Source: an uncultured Lachnospiraceae bacterium (GTDB lineage: Bacteria; Bacillota; Clostridia; Lachnospirales; Lachnospiraceae). Taken from it: DNA of 51,498 nucleotides. Shown here one piece after another: positions 26,498 through 34,885 of this stretch. The position numbers were made by a program, and so were the translations under genes. A model generated the notes under the pieces. It saw nothing but the letters and a program-made list of their open reading frames with translations. It made no database searches and was not told where the DNA came from. Every line of letters begins with the position of its first letter. Position 1 is the first letter of the stretch. The stretch is from the NCBI GenBank assembly GCA_937920345.1, contig CALGVA010000028.1, positions 1 through 51,498 on the forward strand. The letters run 5' to 3'.

Positions 26498-28006
26498 TCA
26501 TTCACGCTTGCTGCCCGCGAGCGTATGAATCGCATCATAGATCTGCTGATCGACCGACTCCAGTCCTTCCTTGATCAAGTCAAGCGACGTGTATTTCTTA
26601 TCCGTTGTACGGAAAGCGTCTTTCGCCAGATCCTGGAAAAAGGTCTGCGCCGGCGTCCATACCTGCTCGATTTCCCGAATCGACGGCATGATCACAACAT
26701 CTCCCTGATCCAGATTGCGGTATATAATCTCCGAGATACCACCTGCTGCCTCAGCCGCATCGCTGCGTGCCGGCACTACGCCCAGATACTCATGTCTCTT
26801 CATGATCATTTCATAGTCCGTGGCAAATTCCACAAAAGCGAGACAGGCATTAGGCGCCTTTGTATAAGCGCTGATGGCATAGCCGTTTACGCCGCCCATC
26901 GTCTTCAGCGGGATAAGTTCCGGATCTTCTTCCGTCAGATCGCCGCTTGCGGGAAGCTTCGGCACCTGCGTAACCACAAGATTCTCTTCCGCCTTCGCTT
27001 TTGCCTCCTCCGCGCTTAAGCCTTCCTTCTCATAGACATTTGCTAATTCCCGCAAGAACAGGGACGTGACGTCAGGCGTGGTCATGGTTGCAAAGTAAGT
27101 ACCGTCCGCCAGCTTGCTGTAGGCACTCACCGTTACGGAATCATCGATACAGTCCTCATTCATCAGAGCAGCCTGCTGTAGAATCACGTTTGCACCGATC
27201 GCCGCATCAGCCGCCGCAAATCCGATATCCGTCGCATCCGTATTGTTGTCTCCGAATACGTATCCGCCATAGGAAAAGAGAAATCCCGATGAGAAATAAA
27301 CGTCATACAGGGACCGCATATACCCGAATTTTCCTTCGCCCCGGTCTACGATCTCTTTGGAATATTTGTACATGTCATTCCAGTTCTCAGCCATATCCGG
27401 AATCTGATTGCCGTTCTTGTCCCATTCCGTCTCCCAGTTATCCGGAAGCATATCTTTTCTGTAAAAGAGCATGGACGACTGTATATTGACGGGCACGCCC
27501 ATAATATATTCCGTACCGTCCACGTCTGCTCTGTAGGCATCCCACGCCGCCTGCGGAATCTTATCGTAGCATGCCATGCTCTGCACCGGAACCGGATAGA
27601 TATGTTTGCCCTCCACGTATTTCATCAGGATATCATTCGCCTGATAGAGTACATCCGGGCCGTAACCGTAAGGGCCGTCGTCCGCCAAGTTGCTGTACTG
27701 ATCCATGTTGGCATCCACCGCCACGATTCCGTACTCCGCATATTTCTCGTTAAAAGCATCGATCAATTCCTGAAAATAGCCCTCGGAAATCGCCGTATCA
27801 TTTTCCAGTACGCGAATCGTCACATCCCGCTCCAGTTCCCCGTTGTAGATTCCTTGCAGTTGCGCTGCCCCGCCGTCTTCCGCTTCTGTGGAACCATCTG
27901 CCGTTTCCGGCACGCTCTGACCGGTATCCACCCCGGTTTCTCCGCATCCTGCCAGCAGTCCTGCGGTCATCACTGCCGCCAGCATCACACTTCCAATCTT
28001 TCTCAT
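26498..28006 (-). CDS. malE: Maltodextrin-binding lipoprotein (ABC solute-binding protein)
   Basis: About 502 residues from the ATG at 28006, where a lipoprotein signal begins (MRKIGSVMLAAVMTAGLLAG, then Cys). The 4-bp overlap with the amylase stop supports this start. A Ser/Glu-rich linker is followed by a family 1 solute-binding fold (TIRVLENDTAISEGYFQELI, GVPVNIQSSMLFYRKD, GGVNGYAISAYTKAP, AFVEFATDYEMI). It should capture maltodextrins outside the membrane and deliver them to MalFG. It is longer than E. coli MalE by about 100 residues. Confidence 0.9.
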   Translation of the reverse strand: MRKIGSVMLAAVMTAGLLAGCGETGVDTGQSVPETADGSTEAEDGGAAQLQGIYNGELERDVTIRVLENDTAISEGYFQELIDAFNEKYAEYGIVAVDANMDQYSNLADDGPYGYGPDVLYQANDILMKYVEGKHIYPVPVQSMACYDKIPQAAWDAYRADVDGTEYIMGVPVNIQSSMLFYRKDMLPDNWETEWDKNGNQIPDMAENWNDMYKYSKEIVDRGEGKFGYMRSLYDVYFSSGFLFSYGGYVFGDNNTDATDIGFAAADAAIGANVILQQAALMNEDCIDDSVTVSAYSKLADGTYFATMTTPDVTSLFLRELANVYEKEGLSAEEAKAKAEENLVVTQVPKLPASGDLTEEDPELIPLKTMGGVNGYAISAYTKAPNACLAFVEFATDYEMIMKRHEYLGVVPARSDAAEAAGGISEIIYRNLDQGDVVIMPSIREIEQVWTPAQTFFQDLAKDAFRTTDKKYTSLDLIKEGLESVDQQIYDAIHTLAGSKRE

Positions 28007-29751
28007 AATCCGCACCCGCCTTTCTTCCCTCTGATAATCACAAATCCGTCTTTTTCCAGACTGCCGGAGATCCTGCACCGCTCTGACTGCTCTCCTGTCT
28101 GTAATAAGTTTGCCGCCAGGATCTCTCCTGTCATATCTATTTGCAGCGCCTCGTCCGACTCATTTGTCATAAGCAGCAGTTCTTCTTCTCCCAGCCATCT
28201 GCTTAAGCAAAACAGTTCTCCGCGGGAGGTAATCCTGATCTCACCCCGCTGCACGGTCTCCTGTCTGCGAATCGCTAACAGCTGCTTGGTCATCTCCAGA
28301 AAACCTTCATCCCGGTTATCCGTGTTCCAGTCAAAACACCGTCTGTTATCCGGATCATATCCTCCCTCTAATAGTATTTCCGTTCCGTAGTAGATACAGG
28401 GCGCGCCCGTGAACATGCACATCACCGCCATCGCCGAAAGTACCCTGTTCTTATTGCAGTGTACACTCGTATAGAAACGGTCCGTATCATGCGAATCCAG
28501 CAGATTCATCATCATGGCGTTGACCTGCTTCGTGTTGCGCATCAGCAATTCGTTCAGCTTCCATGCAAAGTCCTGCGCCCCGAAGTCCTCAAAAGCATAA
28601 TAGTCCAGGCAGGCTTTGGTAAACGCGTAATTCATAATGCTGTCATACTGGTCCCCGCGCAGAAAGCTGTTGGCGTCATGCCAGTTCTCGCCGATGATCA
28701 CACAGTCTTTCTTAACCTCCTTGACCCGCTTCCTGAATGTCCTCCAGAAATCATGGGATATCTCATCGGAAACGTCCAGTCTCCATCCGTCTATATCATA
28801 TTTCCTGATCCACGAAATCGCAATATCCAGCAGATATTCCTGCACCTTCGGATTGGATGTATTGAATTTCGGCATATAGGCACAGAAGGAAAATACCTCA
28901 TAATTCAGTTGATCCTGATCCGGCTTGTCACCGTCTATAATGAACCAGTCAAAATACGGCGATTCTTTACCTCTTCTGAGTACATCCTGAAACTGCGGCA
29001 GAAATTCGCTGCAGTGATTAAACACCGCATCCAGAACAACCTTCATACCCCGTCTGTGCGCCTCCTGCACCATTCTTCCGAAGTCCTCGTTGGTTCCGAA
29101 ATGCTCGTCTACCGTGTGATAATCAGAGATGTCGTACTTATGATTGGATACCGCCCGAAAAATCGGTGTGAGATACAGCGCGTTTACGCCCAGTTCCCTG
29201 ATGTAATCCAGTTTCATTGTAATGCCCGGGATATCACCCCCTGCAAAACTCTTGGGTGTCGGTCTGCCGCCCCACTCCATATTGATATAGTTTTTGTCTT
29301 TATTATGCTCTCCGATGCAGAACCGGTCTACGAAGATCTCGTAAAATACAGCCTCCGGCAGCCAGTCCACTTCCTCGTGAATATCCGCTTTATTGATATA
29401 GGGAAGCTGGAAGAAATTAAAGTACCCAAGCGTAAAATCGTAGTTTTCGCTCAATCCGTCCTCGGAAAAGTAATACCCTTTTCCGTCTTCCCATATACGG
29501 AACACATATGCAAGTCTTACATCCGACAGCGGAAGCTGCGTCTCGTAATAAGCAAAAAGTTTATCCTCATAACGCCGCTCCATGCATACGCATTTCTGTT
29601 TTTCATGTATTTCATATTTGCACTCATAGACCAGTTCCACCTTCTCTATGGCATCCCTTCTGTCCAGCCTGAGCCTGATTGCCAGACTATGCTCCTCCAG
29701 CGGGAAACAATATTTGGAATCAGGTACATGCATTATTCCCTGTTCGTTCAT
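28003..29751 (-). CDS. GH13 cyclomaltodextrinase/neopullulanase-like enzyme
   Basis: About 582 residues from the ATG at 29751 (AAAGGAGG 6 nt upstream). An N-terminal beta domain of the GH13_20 type is followed by the alpha-amylase barrel. Region I is VVLDAVFNHC, region II DGWRLDVSDEI (nucleophile Asp), region III VIIGENWHDA (acid Glu), region IV LLDSHDTDR. The lack of a signal peptide and the operon with maltodextrin uptake genes suggest it cuts imported maltodextrins or cyclodextrins in the cytoplasm. It is the first gene of the operon, divergent from the LacI-type regulator. Confidence 0.92.
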   Translation of the reverse strand: MNEQGIMHVPDSKYCFPLEEHSLAIRLRLDRRDAIEKVELVYECKYEIHEKQKCVCMERRYEDKLFAYYETQLPLSDVRLAYVFRIWEDGKGYYFSEDGLSENYDFTLGYFNFFQLPYINKADIHEEVDWLPEAVFYEIFVDRFCIGEHNKDKNYINMEWGGRPTPKSFAGGDIPGITMKLDYIRELGVNALYLTPIFRAVSNHKYDISDYHTVDEHFGTNEDFGRMVQEAHRRGMKVVLDAVFNHCSEFLPQFQDVLRRGKESPYFDWFIIDGDKPDQDQLNYEVFSFCAYMPKFNTSNPKVQEYLLDIAISWIRKYDIDGWRLDVSDEISHDFWRTFRKRVKEVKKDCVIIGENWHDANSFLRGDQYDSIMNYAFTKACLDYYAFEDFGAQDFAWKLNELLMRNTKQVNAMMMNLLDSHDTDRFYTSVHCNKNRVLSAMAVMCMFTGAPCIYYGTEILLEGGYDPDNRRCFDWNTDNRDEGFLEMTKQLLAIRRQETVQRGEIRITSRGELFCLSRWLGEEELLLMTNESDEALQIDMTGEILAANLLQTGEQSERCRISGSLEKDGFVIIRGKKGGCGL

Positions 29752-29856
29752 GGTGTTCCTCCTTTTATGCGGAAAATGCACGTATTTCAGGGCATTCTCC
29801 AGAACATCGCTTATTTCTTAGCTGCCCTAGAATTGTATAATGTTCAAAGTATGACA

Positions 29857-29885
29857 TTGACAAAAAATGACACTGAGTATATAAA
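29857..29885 (+). promoter_or_regulatory. Promoter of the LacI-type regulator
   Basis: TTGACA (29857-29862), 17-nt spacer, TATAAA (29880-29885). The predicted start falls at about 29892, the A of the regulator ATG, and there is no ribosome site before it, so the transcript may be leaderless. On the opposite strand TTGTCA (complement of 29858-29863) with TATACA 18 nt on is a weaker candidate for the maltodextrin operon promoter; the two would overlap. Confidence 0.6.
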
Positions 29886-29891
29886 TAAGCT

Positions 29892-30677
29892 ATGAGCAAA
29901 AAATATACCATTCGTGACATTGCCAGACAGGCCGGTGTGTCCGTAGCGACCGTATCCTATGTAATCAATAACCGTGATGACCAGAGAATCAGCGAAGAGA
30001 CGAAGAAAAAGGTGCGTCAGATCATTAATCTGTACGATTATAAACCCAACTCTTCTGCAAAGTCGCTGGCAACAAATAAGACTTATACTGCCGCGCTATA
30101 TCTCTCCCGCGAAGATTCTCTGTATAAACGTTCCGAACAACTCCATGTAGCGGAAACGCTTTCTGCTGTCCTGAAACAGCACGGTTATCATCTGCTGCTG
30201 CAGGATGTGACTGACATAAACCAGATTGATTACACCGATGCGATCCTCTGCTATGATACCACCACCGAACTGTTTTGTGAGATCGGTGATAAAAATCTGA
30301 TTCCGCTGATCGCCATCGATATTCTTGTCGATGCGCCGCAGCTCTTCTTTCAGGTGTGCACAGACTACCGTAAACACAAAGAGCAGGCGGATGCGCATTT
30401 CGGTACAGACAACTATTGTTACTGCTGTCTTACCCCTAACAATGCCGCGATAAAAGATCTGATCCTTGATACATTCCGTTCAGTCAGCTTTATAGACAAC
30501 CCGCAGGATATTCCTTCCGGGAATATGGTGTACAGCCAGTCCTCCATACGCACGCTGCTTCCTGCCGGTTCCCTGTGTCTCTCCTGCGATACACACGCCA
30601 AGATGGAGCAGGTCTTCGACTGTATGGAACTTGCCATGAGCCGTGTCCCCGACTGTACACATTTGCGCTTTCTCTGA
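29892..30677 (+). CDS. LacI-family transcription regulator, short form (MalR-like)
   Basis: 261 residues. The N-terminal helix-turn-helix and hinge are standard (YTIRDIARQAGVSVATVSYV, YDYKPNSSAKSLATNKT). The effector domain is clearly shorter than the approximately 330 residues usual for the family, and the second half (TDNYCYCCLTPNNAAIKDLI onward) is divergent. It lies divergent from the maltodextrin operon and probably controls it. The shortened sugar-binding part may have changed ligand use. No frameshift is evident, because the frame ends cleanly at 30677. Confidence 0.85.
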   Translation: MSKKYTIRDIARQAGVSVATVSYVINNRDDQRISEETKKKVRQIINLYDYKPNSSAKSLATNKTYTAALYLSREDSLYKRSEQLHVAETLSAVLKQHGYHLLLQDVTDINQIDYTDAILCYDTTTELFCEIGDKNLIPLIAIDILVDAPQLFFQVCTDYRKHKEQADAHFGTDNYCYCCLTPNNAAIKDLILDTFRSVSFIDNPQDIPSGNMVYSQSSIRTLLPAGSLCLSCDTHAKMEQVFDCMELAMSRVPDCTHLRFL

Positions 30678-30755
30678 AGTAATCTGCTCCGCAAATAACT
30701 TCAGAGAAAGCATTTTCTTTGCTGCTTTTCAAACCCGAAGCCTCTGGCAGATTCC

Positions 30756-31937
30756 TTACTCCTGAAAATCCACCTTCAATTCCTGTGTCGCCGGATCATA
30801 GTTAAAAGTATATGTTCCTGTTTTCTTCGCGATCATATTATAATTCTCCGCGCCATCCACATAAGACAGAGACGTCTCGTCGGTGACATTGCTGTAGCGC
30901 ACATATTCGTTACCGACGCTGGAGTTGCCGTCCACCGTGATCAACGACGTCAGCAGGAATTCATCGCCTTCCTCCAGATCGATTGTCAGACTGTGCACGC
31001 CGTCCTTCTCCACAAGTCCGTACTGCGCGTCATAGTTGTCTTCCCATCCTGTGATAATCGCACCCTTGATATAATATGACATTTCTGCATCCGCCATCTC
31101 CGTCGAAGCTTCTCCGTTGTATGTCCACTCAATCGTGTCATACGGATTAGAGTTATAATTTTCTTTTGTATCTTCGGTGTAATAGCTGTTCTCCGTGTCA
31201 TACACATCCGCTCCGGGATAAGTCTTTAAGGTAAAAGTATAATTGCCTTCCTTCACACACTTGATATTGGATTTCTGGGAACTTTCGGATAAGCCTCCGG
31301 ACACTGCAAAATAATCCGTTCCGTCAATGTCCGTATTTAACATATATCCGCCGCCCCGCTGGTTGTTCCACGAAGTGTCAATGGCGAACTGGAACTCGTC
31401 TCCCTCACACAGATCTACCGTGATCGTATAGGTATTTTCCCCATCCTTCTTCGTCATATAGTGCTCATCGTTGATCGTCTTACCCCAGTTGGAAACCGCC
31501 ATCAGCGGGCTTGTGCCGCTTCCCAGAATGGCAAATGTCCTCGTGTCCTCCACGTTCTCCATAAAGCCGGCGAACACATCCGTGTCCTGCGTGACCGCCC
31601 GCGTGAAATCAAACTCATGCGCCAGCGTCGGCGTCGCAAACCATCCCATAAACACCTGGTTCTCTTTCTCCGGTGTATACTCCGTAACCGTGTCACCGCT
31701 CTTCACCTCTTCCGTAGACAATACGGTAGTACCGTCCGTGTCATAAAAGGTGACCGTGTAGACCTGTTCCTCCTCCGGGGTTTCCTCACCCGCCTGCGGC
31801 TGCTCCTGCGTATCTGTCTGCGCGTCAGAAGATACATTCGCAGAATCCGTTCCCGCCGGCGTATTCTGGCATCCGGCTAAAGTCAATGCGCCGAGCATCA
31901 CAACTGCAATCCCAATACTGATTTTACTTTTTTTCAT
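30756..31937 (-). CDS. Starch-binding-like surface lipoprotein with an InlB-type repeat
   Basis: About 393 residues from the ATG at 31937 (GGGAGG upstream). A lipoprotein signal (MKKSKISIGIAVVMLGALTL, then AGC) is followed by an acidic Gln/Glu/Thr linker. Next is a single repeat of the Listeria-Bacteroides/InlB B type (YTVTFYDTDGTTVLSTEEV, ending TDVFAGF), then two related beta domains of about 110 residues (FAILGSGTSPLMAVSNWGKT; MSYYIKGAIITGWEDNYDAQ). These look like SusE/F-type or CBM starch-binding modules. With the neighbouring maltodextrin genes, capture of starch at the cell surface is likely, but direct evidence is lacking. Confidence 0.75.
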   Translation of the reverse strand: MKKSKISIGIAVVMLGALTLAGCQNTPAGTDSANVSSDAQTDTQEQPQAGEETPEEEQVYTVTFYDTDGTTVLSTEEVKSGDTVTEYTPEKENQVFMGWFATPTLAHEFDFTRAVTQDTDVFAGFMENVEDTRTFAILGSGTSPLMAVSNWGKTINDEHYMTKKDGENTYTITVDLCEGDEFQFAIDTSWNNQRGGGYMLNTDIDGTDYFAVSGGLSESSQKSNIKCVKEGNYTFTLKTYPGADVYDTENSYYTEDTKENYNSNPYDTIEWTYNGEASTEMADAEMSYYIKGAIITGWEDNYDAQYGLVEKDGVHSLTIDLEEGDEFLLTSLITVDGNSSVGNEYVRYSNVTDETSLSYVDGAENYNMIAKKTGTYTFNYDPATQELKVDFQE

Positions 31938-31973
31938 ATGCTTTCCTCCCTTACATCCTGCAAAGTTCATTTA

Positions 31974-31987
31974 CTTAACCAGTTAAG
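31974..31987. promoter_or_regulatory. LacI-type operator, gene-proximal copy
   Basis: CTTAACCAGTTAAG, a near-palindrome with TTAAC/GTTAA arms and a two-base mismatch at the centre. It is identical to the copy at 32098-32111, centres 124 bp apart, about 12 helical turns. It lies 36 bp before the gene start. The two-site layout suits a tetrameric repressor that loops DNA. Confidence 0.65.
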
Positions 31988-32003
31988 CACCGTGGTAAAA
32001 AAT

Positions 32004-32034
32004 TGTGCTTCGCTCATAAGCGGAGCAATTTGGC
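32004..32034 (-). terminator. Terminator-like hairpin in the leader (possible attenuator)
   Basis: On the minus strand AAATTGCTCCGCT pairs with AGCGAAGCACAATTT around a TATG loop (one G-T pair and a 2-nt bulge), followed by a run of six T. It sits between the promoter and the gene, so it could end transcription early. Confidence 0.5.
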
Positions 32035-32097
32035 GCTTGCACGTCTTGCATAAATCCGAACGAATGCAAAATGTGTAAAGTCAAGATTTCTCTAATG

Positions 32098-32111
32098 CTT
32101 AACCAGTTAAG
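32098..32111. promoter_or_regulatory. LacI-type operator, promoter-proximal copy
   Basis: Same 14 bases as the other copy (CTTAACCAGTTAAG), here extended by one base on each side to GCTTAACCAGTTAAGC. It starts 3 bp downstream of the -10 box and covers the expected transcription start, a classic repressor position. Confidence 0.7.
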
Positions 32112-32114
32112 CAC

Positions 32115-32143
32115 ATTGTAATATTTAAGTCCGCCTTTGTCAA
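32115..32143 (-). promoter_or_regulatory. Promoter of the starch-binding-like gene
   Basis: Minus strand TTGACA (complement of 32138-32143), 17-nt spacer, TACAAT (complement of 32115-32120). Start expected at about 32108, inside the operator. The leader would be about 170 nt. Confidence 0.75.
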
Positions 32144-32246
32144 TTTCTGTATTAGACAAAAGCGGACTCTTAAATTTGTTGACATTTAACAAAATTTATT
32201 GACAATACCACTGCTGTTCCCTATATTGTCTTAAACGTTGCTTCTG

Positions 32247-33212
32247 TCACCACTCGATTACCGCGGATGCCCATGTCAGCCCGCCGCCAAATCCGGATAA
32301 CGCAACTTTCATTCCCGGTTTCAGCAGACCCTTGCGGTTCATCTCATCTAACAGAATCGGCACACTCGCCGCGGATATATTACCGCAGTGATCTAAGCTG
32401 ATGGGGAATTTATCTTCCGTAACTTTCAATCGCTTTGCAACCGACTGCAGGATTCGTATGTTCGCCTGATGAAGCGCGAAGTAATCGATCTCCTCCACAG
32501 TCAGGCCTGCCGCCTCTATGACTTTATGCAGCGAAGCCGGCACCGCAGTCACCGCGAACTTATACACTTCCTGCCCGTCCATATGTACATATTCCAGTTC
32601 CTTAGATGTCTCCACCAGCGGATTATTATTAGAACGGTTGGCGCATGCCAGCACCCCGCCCCGCACACCGTCCGACCCCTGGTCATAAGCCAGCAGTCCT
32701 TCTCTCTCGTCCGCACGCACAATCGCGGCACCTGCCCCGTCGCCGAAGAGCACACAAGTGCTTCTGTCATTCCAGTCCATGATCTTCGACAGCGTCTCCG
32801 CTCCGATGATCAATGCCGTCTTATAACATCCAATCTGCAGATACGCATGTGCTATGTTCAGGGCAAACATAAAACCGGAGCACGCCGCATTGATATCAAA
32901 CGCCACCGCATTCCCGGCACCGATCGCGGCCTGCACTTCACAAGCACAGGCAGGCGTCACGTGATCCGCAGAAACCGTGCCCACAATGATCAGATCAATA
33001 TCCTGCGCCGTCACGCCGGCATTCTTCATGGCACGCCGTGCCGCCTCCGCAGACATACCCGCCGTCGTCTCCTCTTTAGCCAGGTGCCGCTCCCTGATGC
33101 CGGTACGGCTGCTGATCCACTCGTCGGAGGTATCCATGATCCGTGCCAGATCGTCATTTGTCACCACCGTTTCCGGCAGATAGCTTCCTGTTCCTATGAT
33201 TCTTGTTCCCAT
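32247..33212 (-). CDS. fabH: Beta-ketoacyl-ACP synthase III (FabH)
   Basis: About 321 residues from the ATG at 33212 (AGGG 5 nt upstream). It condenses acetyl-CoA with malonyl-ACP to begin fatty-acid synthesis. The catalytic triad is visible: Cys in NAACSGFMFAL (about C111), His in FALHQANIRI, Asn in HCGNISAAS. GTGSYLPETVVTN is the standard N-terminus. In most Clostridia fabH leads the fab operon; here it is last, 32 bp after the FabK-like flavoprotein. Confidence 0.95.
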   Translation of the reverse strand: MGTRIIGTGSYLPETVVTNDDLARIMDTSDEWISSRTGIRERHLAKEETTAGMSAEAARRAMKNAGVTAQDIDLIIVGTVSADHVTPACACEVQAAIGAGNAVAFDINAACSGFMFALNIAHAYLQIGCYKTALIIGAETLSKIMDWNDRSTCVLFGDGAGAAIVRADEREGLLAYDQGSDGVRGGVLACANRSNNNPLVETSKELEYVHMDGQEVYKFAVTAVPASLHKVIEAAGLTVEEIDYFALHQANIRILQSVAKRLKVTEDKFPISLDHCGNISAASVPILLDEMNRKGLLKPGMKVALSGFGGGLTWASAVIEW

Positions 33213-33244
33213 CTCTTCCCTCACTCTGAAAATCACCACCCATG

Positions 33245-34303
33245 TTACGGGCGAAATTCATCCATAATATCCTTTACGCGCTCCAGCTTCGTCGCACGGT
33301 AAGCATTCGCTCCACAGAACAGAAGTCCGTCGTCAATATTTCCCTTCACCGCATTCACAAGCGCGTCCGTGATACAATACGGCGTCGCGTCAGGTTTACA
33401 GGTACTGACGCACAGATGACATCTGCCATGAGGGATCTGCCCCTCTTTCGCCTTTTTCATAAAAGGATTCAGAATGGCTCTGCCGGGCATGCCGACCGGA
33501 CTCTGCACGATCACGATGTCTTCCTGCTTCGCATCGATATAGCTCTGTTTATATGCCGCATCCGCATCGCACTCATAGGTCGTTACAAAGCGGGTTGCCA
33601 CCTGTACTCCGGAAGCACCCAGATCAAGATAGTGCTCCATGTCATCACGGGTATATACACCGCCCGCCATGACAACCGGAATGTTCGTCTCATGCTCCGC
33701 CGCCGTCTCATCTACTTTCTCTATGATTGCCCTGACTTCATCATCATACCGCAGCCCGTCTATATCTTCCAGCTGCTCTTTATGAAAGCCAAGGTGTCCT
33801 CCTGCCAGCGGCCCTTCTATGACTACCGCATCCGGCAGTCTGTTGTACTTCTTCCACCAGTAGCGCATAATCACCTGTGCCGACTTGACACTCGATACGA
33901 TCGGCGCCAGTTTTGTCTTCGCGGCCCCGACTAGCTTCGGCAGTTCCATCGGCAGACCGGCACCTGAAATAATCATGTCAATGCCTGCCTCTACGGCCGC
34001 CTTCACGTATTCCTCATATTTCCTGGTGGCTACCATAATATTTACGCCCAGGATACCGCCCTTCGCGAGCTCCCGCGCCTTCCGGATCTCTGTCTTAATG
34101 GCCCGCAGATTCGCGCCGATCGGATCATCGTCAAAATCCGGTTCCCGATATCCGATCTGCGCCGTAGAGATCACACCGATTCCGCCCTCGGCCGCCACGG
34201 CGCCCGCCAGAGAACTGAGACTCACGCCTACGCCCATGCCGCCTTGTATCACCGGCACTCCTGCCATCAGATCCCCTATCACAAGAGACTTCACTTTTCC
34301 CAT
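33245..34303 (-). CDS. FabK-like flavoprotein (nitronate monooxygenase family)
   Basis: 352 residues in the FMN-dependent nitronate monooxygenase/FabK fold: VPVIQGGMGVGVSLSSLAGA, GIDMIISGAGLPMELPKLVG, IEGPLAGGHLGF, VVMAGGVYTRDDMEHYLDLG. The C-terminus has extra cysteines (GRCHLCVSTCKPDATPYCI), absent from FabK proper. A true FabK is encoded at 38042-38965, so this paralogue may serve another oxidoreductase step, for example in unsaturated or branched acid metabolism; that is a guess. It sits in the fab operon between fabZ and fabH. Confidence 0.85.
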   Translation of the reverse strand: MGKVKSLVIGDLMAGVPVIQGGMGVGVSLSSLAGAVAAEGGIGVISTAQIGYREPDFDDDPIGANLRAIKTEIRKARELAKGGILGVNIMVATRKYEEYVKAAVEAGIDMIISGAGLPMELPKLVGAAKTKLAPIVSSVKSAQVIMRYWWKKYNRLPDAVVIEGPLAGGHLGFHKEQLEDIDGLRYDDEVRAIIEKVDETAAEHETNIPVVMAGGVYTRDDMEHYLDLGASGVQVATRFVTTYECDADAAYKQSYIDAKQEDIVIVQSPVGMPGRAILNPFMKKAKEGQIPHGRCHLCVSTCKPDATPYCITDALVNAVKGNIDDGLLFCGANAYRATKLERVKDIMDEFRP

Positions 34304-34403
34304 TTATTTCCCCTTTTGCTTTCCATAAATCTATGCCGTCACACACAAGCTGCCACCACACACAACCGTCTCCTGTGCCGCCGCCTGCTGCCGGTCTCCT
34401 GCC

Positions 34404-34838
34404 CTACGCCTCGCCGATTGCAAAAGTAAGCTCCGCCTGCGTCACCAGTTTACCGTCCACATAAGCCTTCGCAGCGCCTACACCGATGGATCCTTTGATC
34501 TTAATGATCTCCGTCTCAAGCGTCAGCACATCGCCGGGTACTACCTTGCCTTTAAACTTCGCATGATTGATCGCTGCGAAGTAGGCCGTCTTACCCCTGA
34601 ACTCCGGCTGGCTTAAGATCGCTACCGCACCTGTCTGTGCCAGTGCTTCCACGATCAGCACACCGGGCATTACCGGCTCCTGCGGAAAGTGCCCCGCAAA
34701 GAAAGGCTCATTGTAGGAAACACATTTCTTCGCTACGACTCTTTTGCCCTCCTCTAATTCCTCGATCGTATCAATCAGCATAAAAGGCTGCCTGTGCGGA
34801 ATGATATCCATAATTTCTTTCGCTGTCATAAGTGACAT
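34404..34838 (-). CDS. fabZ: 3-hydroxyacyl-ACP dehydratase (FabZ)
   Basis: 144 residues from the ATG at 34838, where AAGGAGGT lies 6 nt upstream; the open frame begins 33 nt earlier without a site. The hot-dog fold active site is seen in FAGHFPQEPVMPGVLIVEALA (His in GHFP, Glu in VEA). IMDIIPHRQPFMLIDTIEE is the FabZ N-terminus. It removes water from 3-hydroxyacyl-ACP. In Clostridia fabZ is usually between accB and accC, but no acc genes are found here. Confidence 0.95.
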   Translation of the reverse strand: MSLMTAKEIMDIIPHRQPFMLIDTIEELEEGKRVVAKKCVSYNEPFFAGHFPQEPVMPGVLIVEALAQTGAVAILSQPEFRGKTAYFAAINHAKFKGKVVPGDVLTLETEIIKIKGSIGVGAAKAYVDGKLVTQAELTFAIGEA

Positions 34839-34885
34839 ATCCGTACCTCCTTCTGCTATACAATAAATCAATTATACTGCCCTCA

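Larger units (their letters stand above)
31938..32246 (-). other. Regulatory region upstream of the starch-binding-like gene
   Basis: About 309 bp without a gene. It holds a promoter, two identical 14-bp LacI-type operators and a terminator-like hairpin in the leader, each listed separately. An open frame at 31983-32192 has no ribosome site and overlaps these elements, so I do not call it. Confidence 0.7.

Noticed and set aside
28459..29895. Long plus-strand open frame opposite the GH13 gene
   Set aside because: It mirrors the codon pattern of the real gene on the other strand and has no start signals.
31983..32192. Minus-strand open frame upstream of the starch-binding-like gene
   Set aside because: It overlaps the promoter, operator and terminator elements and has no ribosome site.
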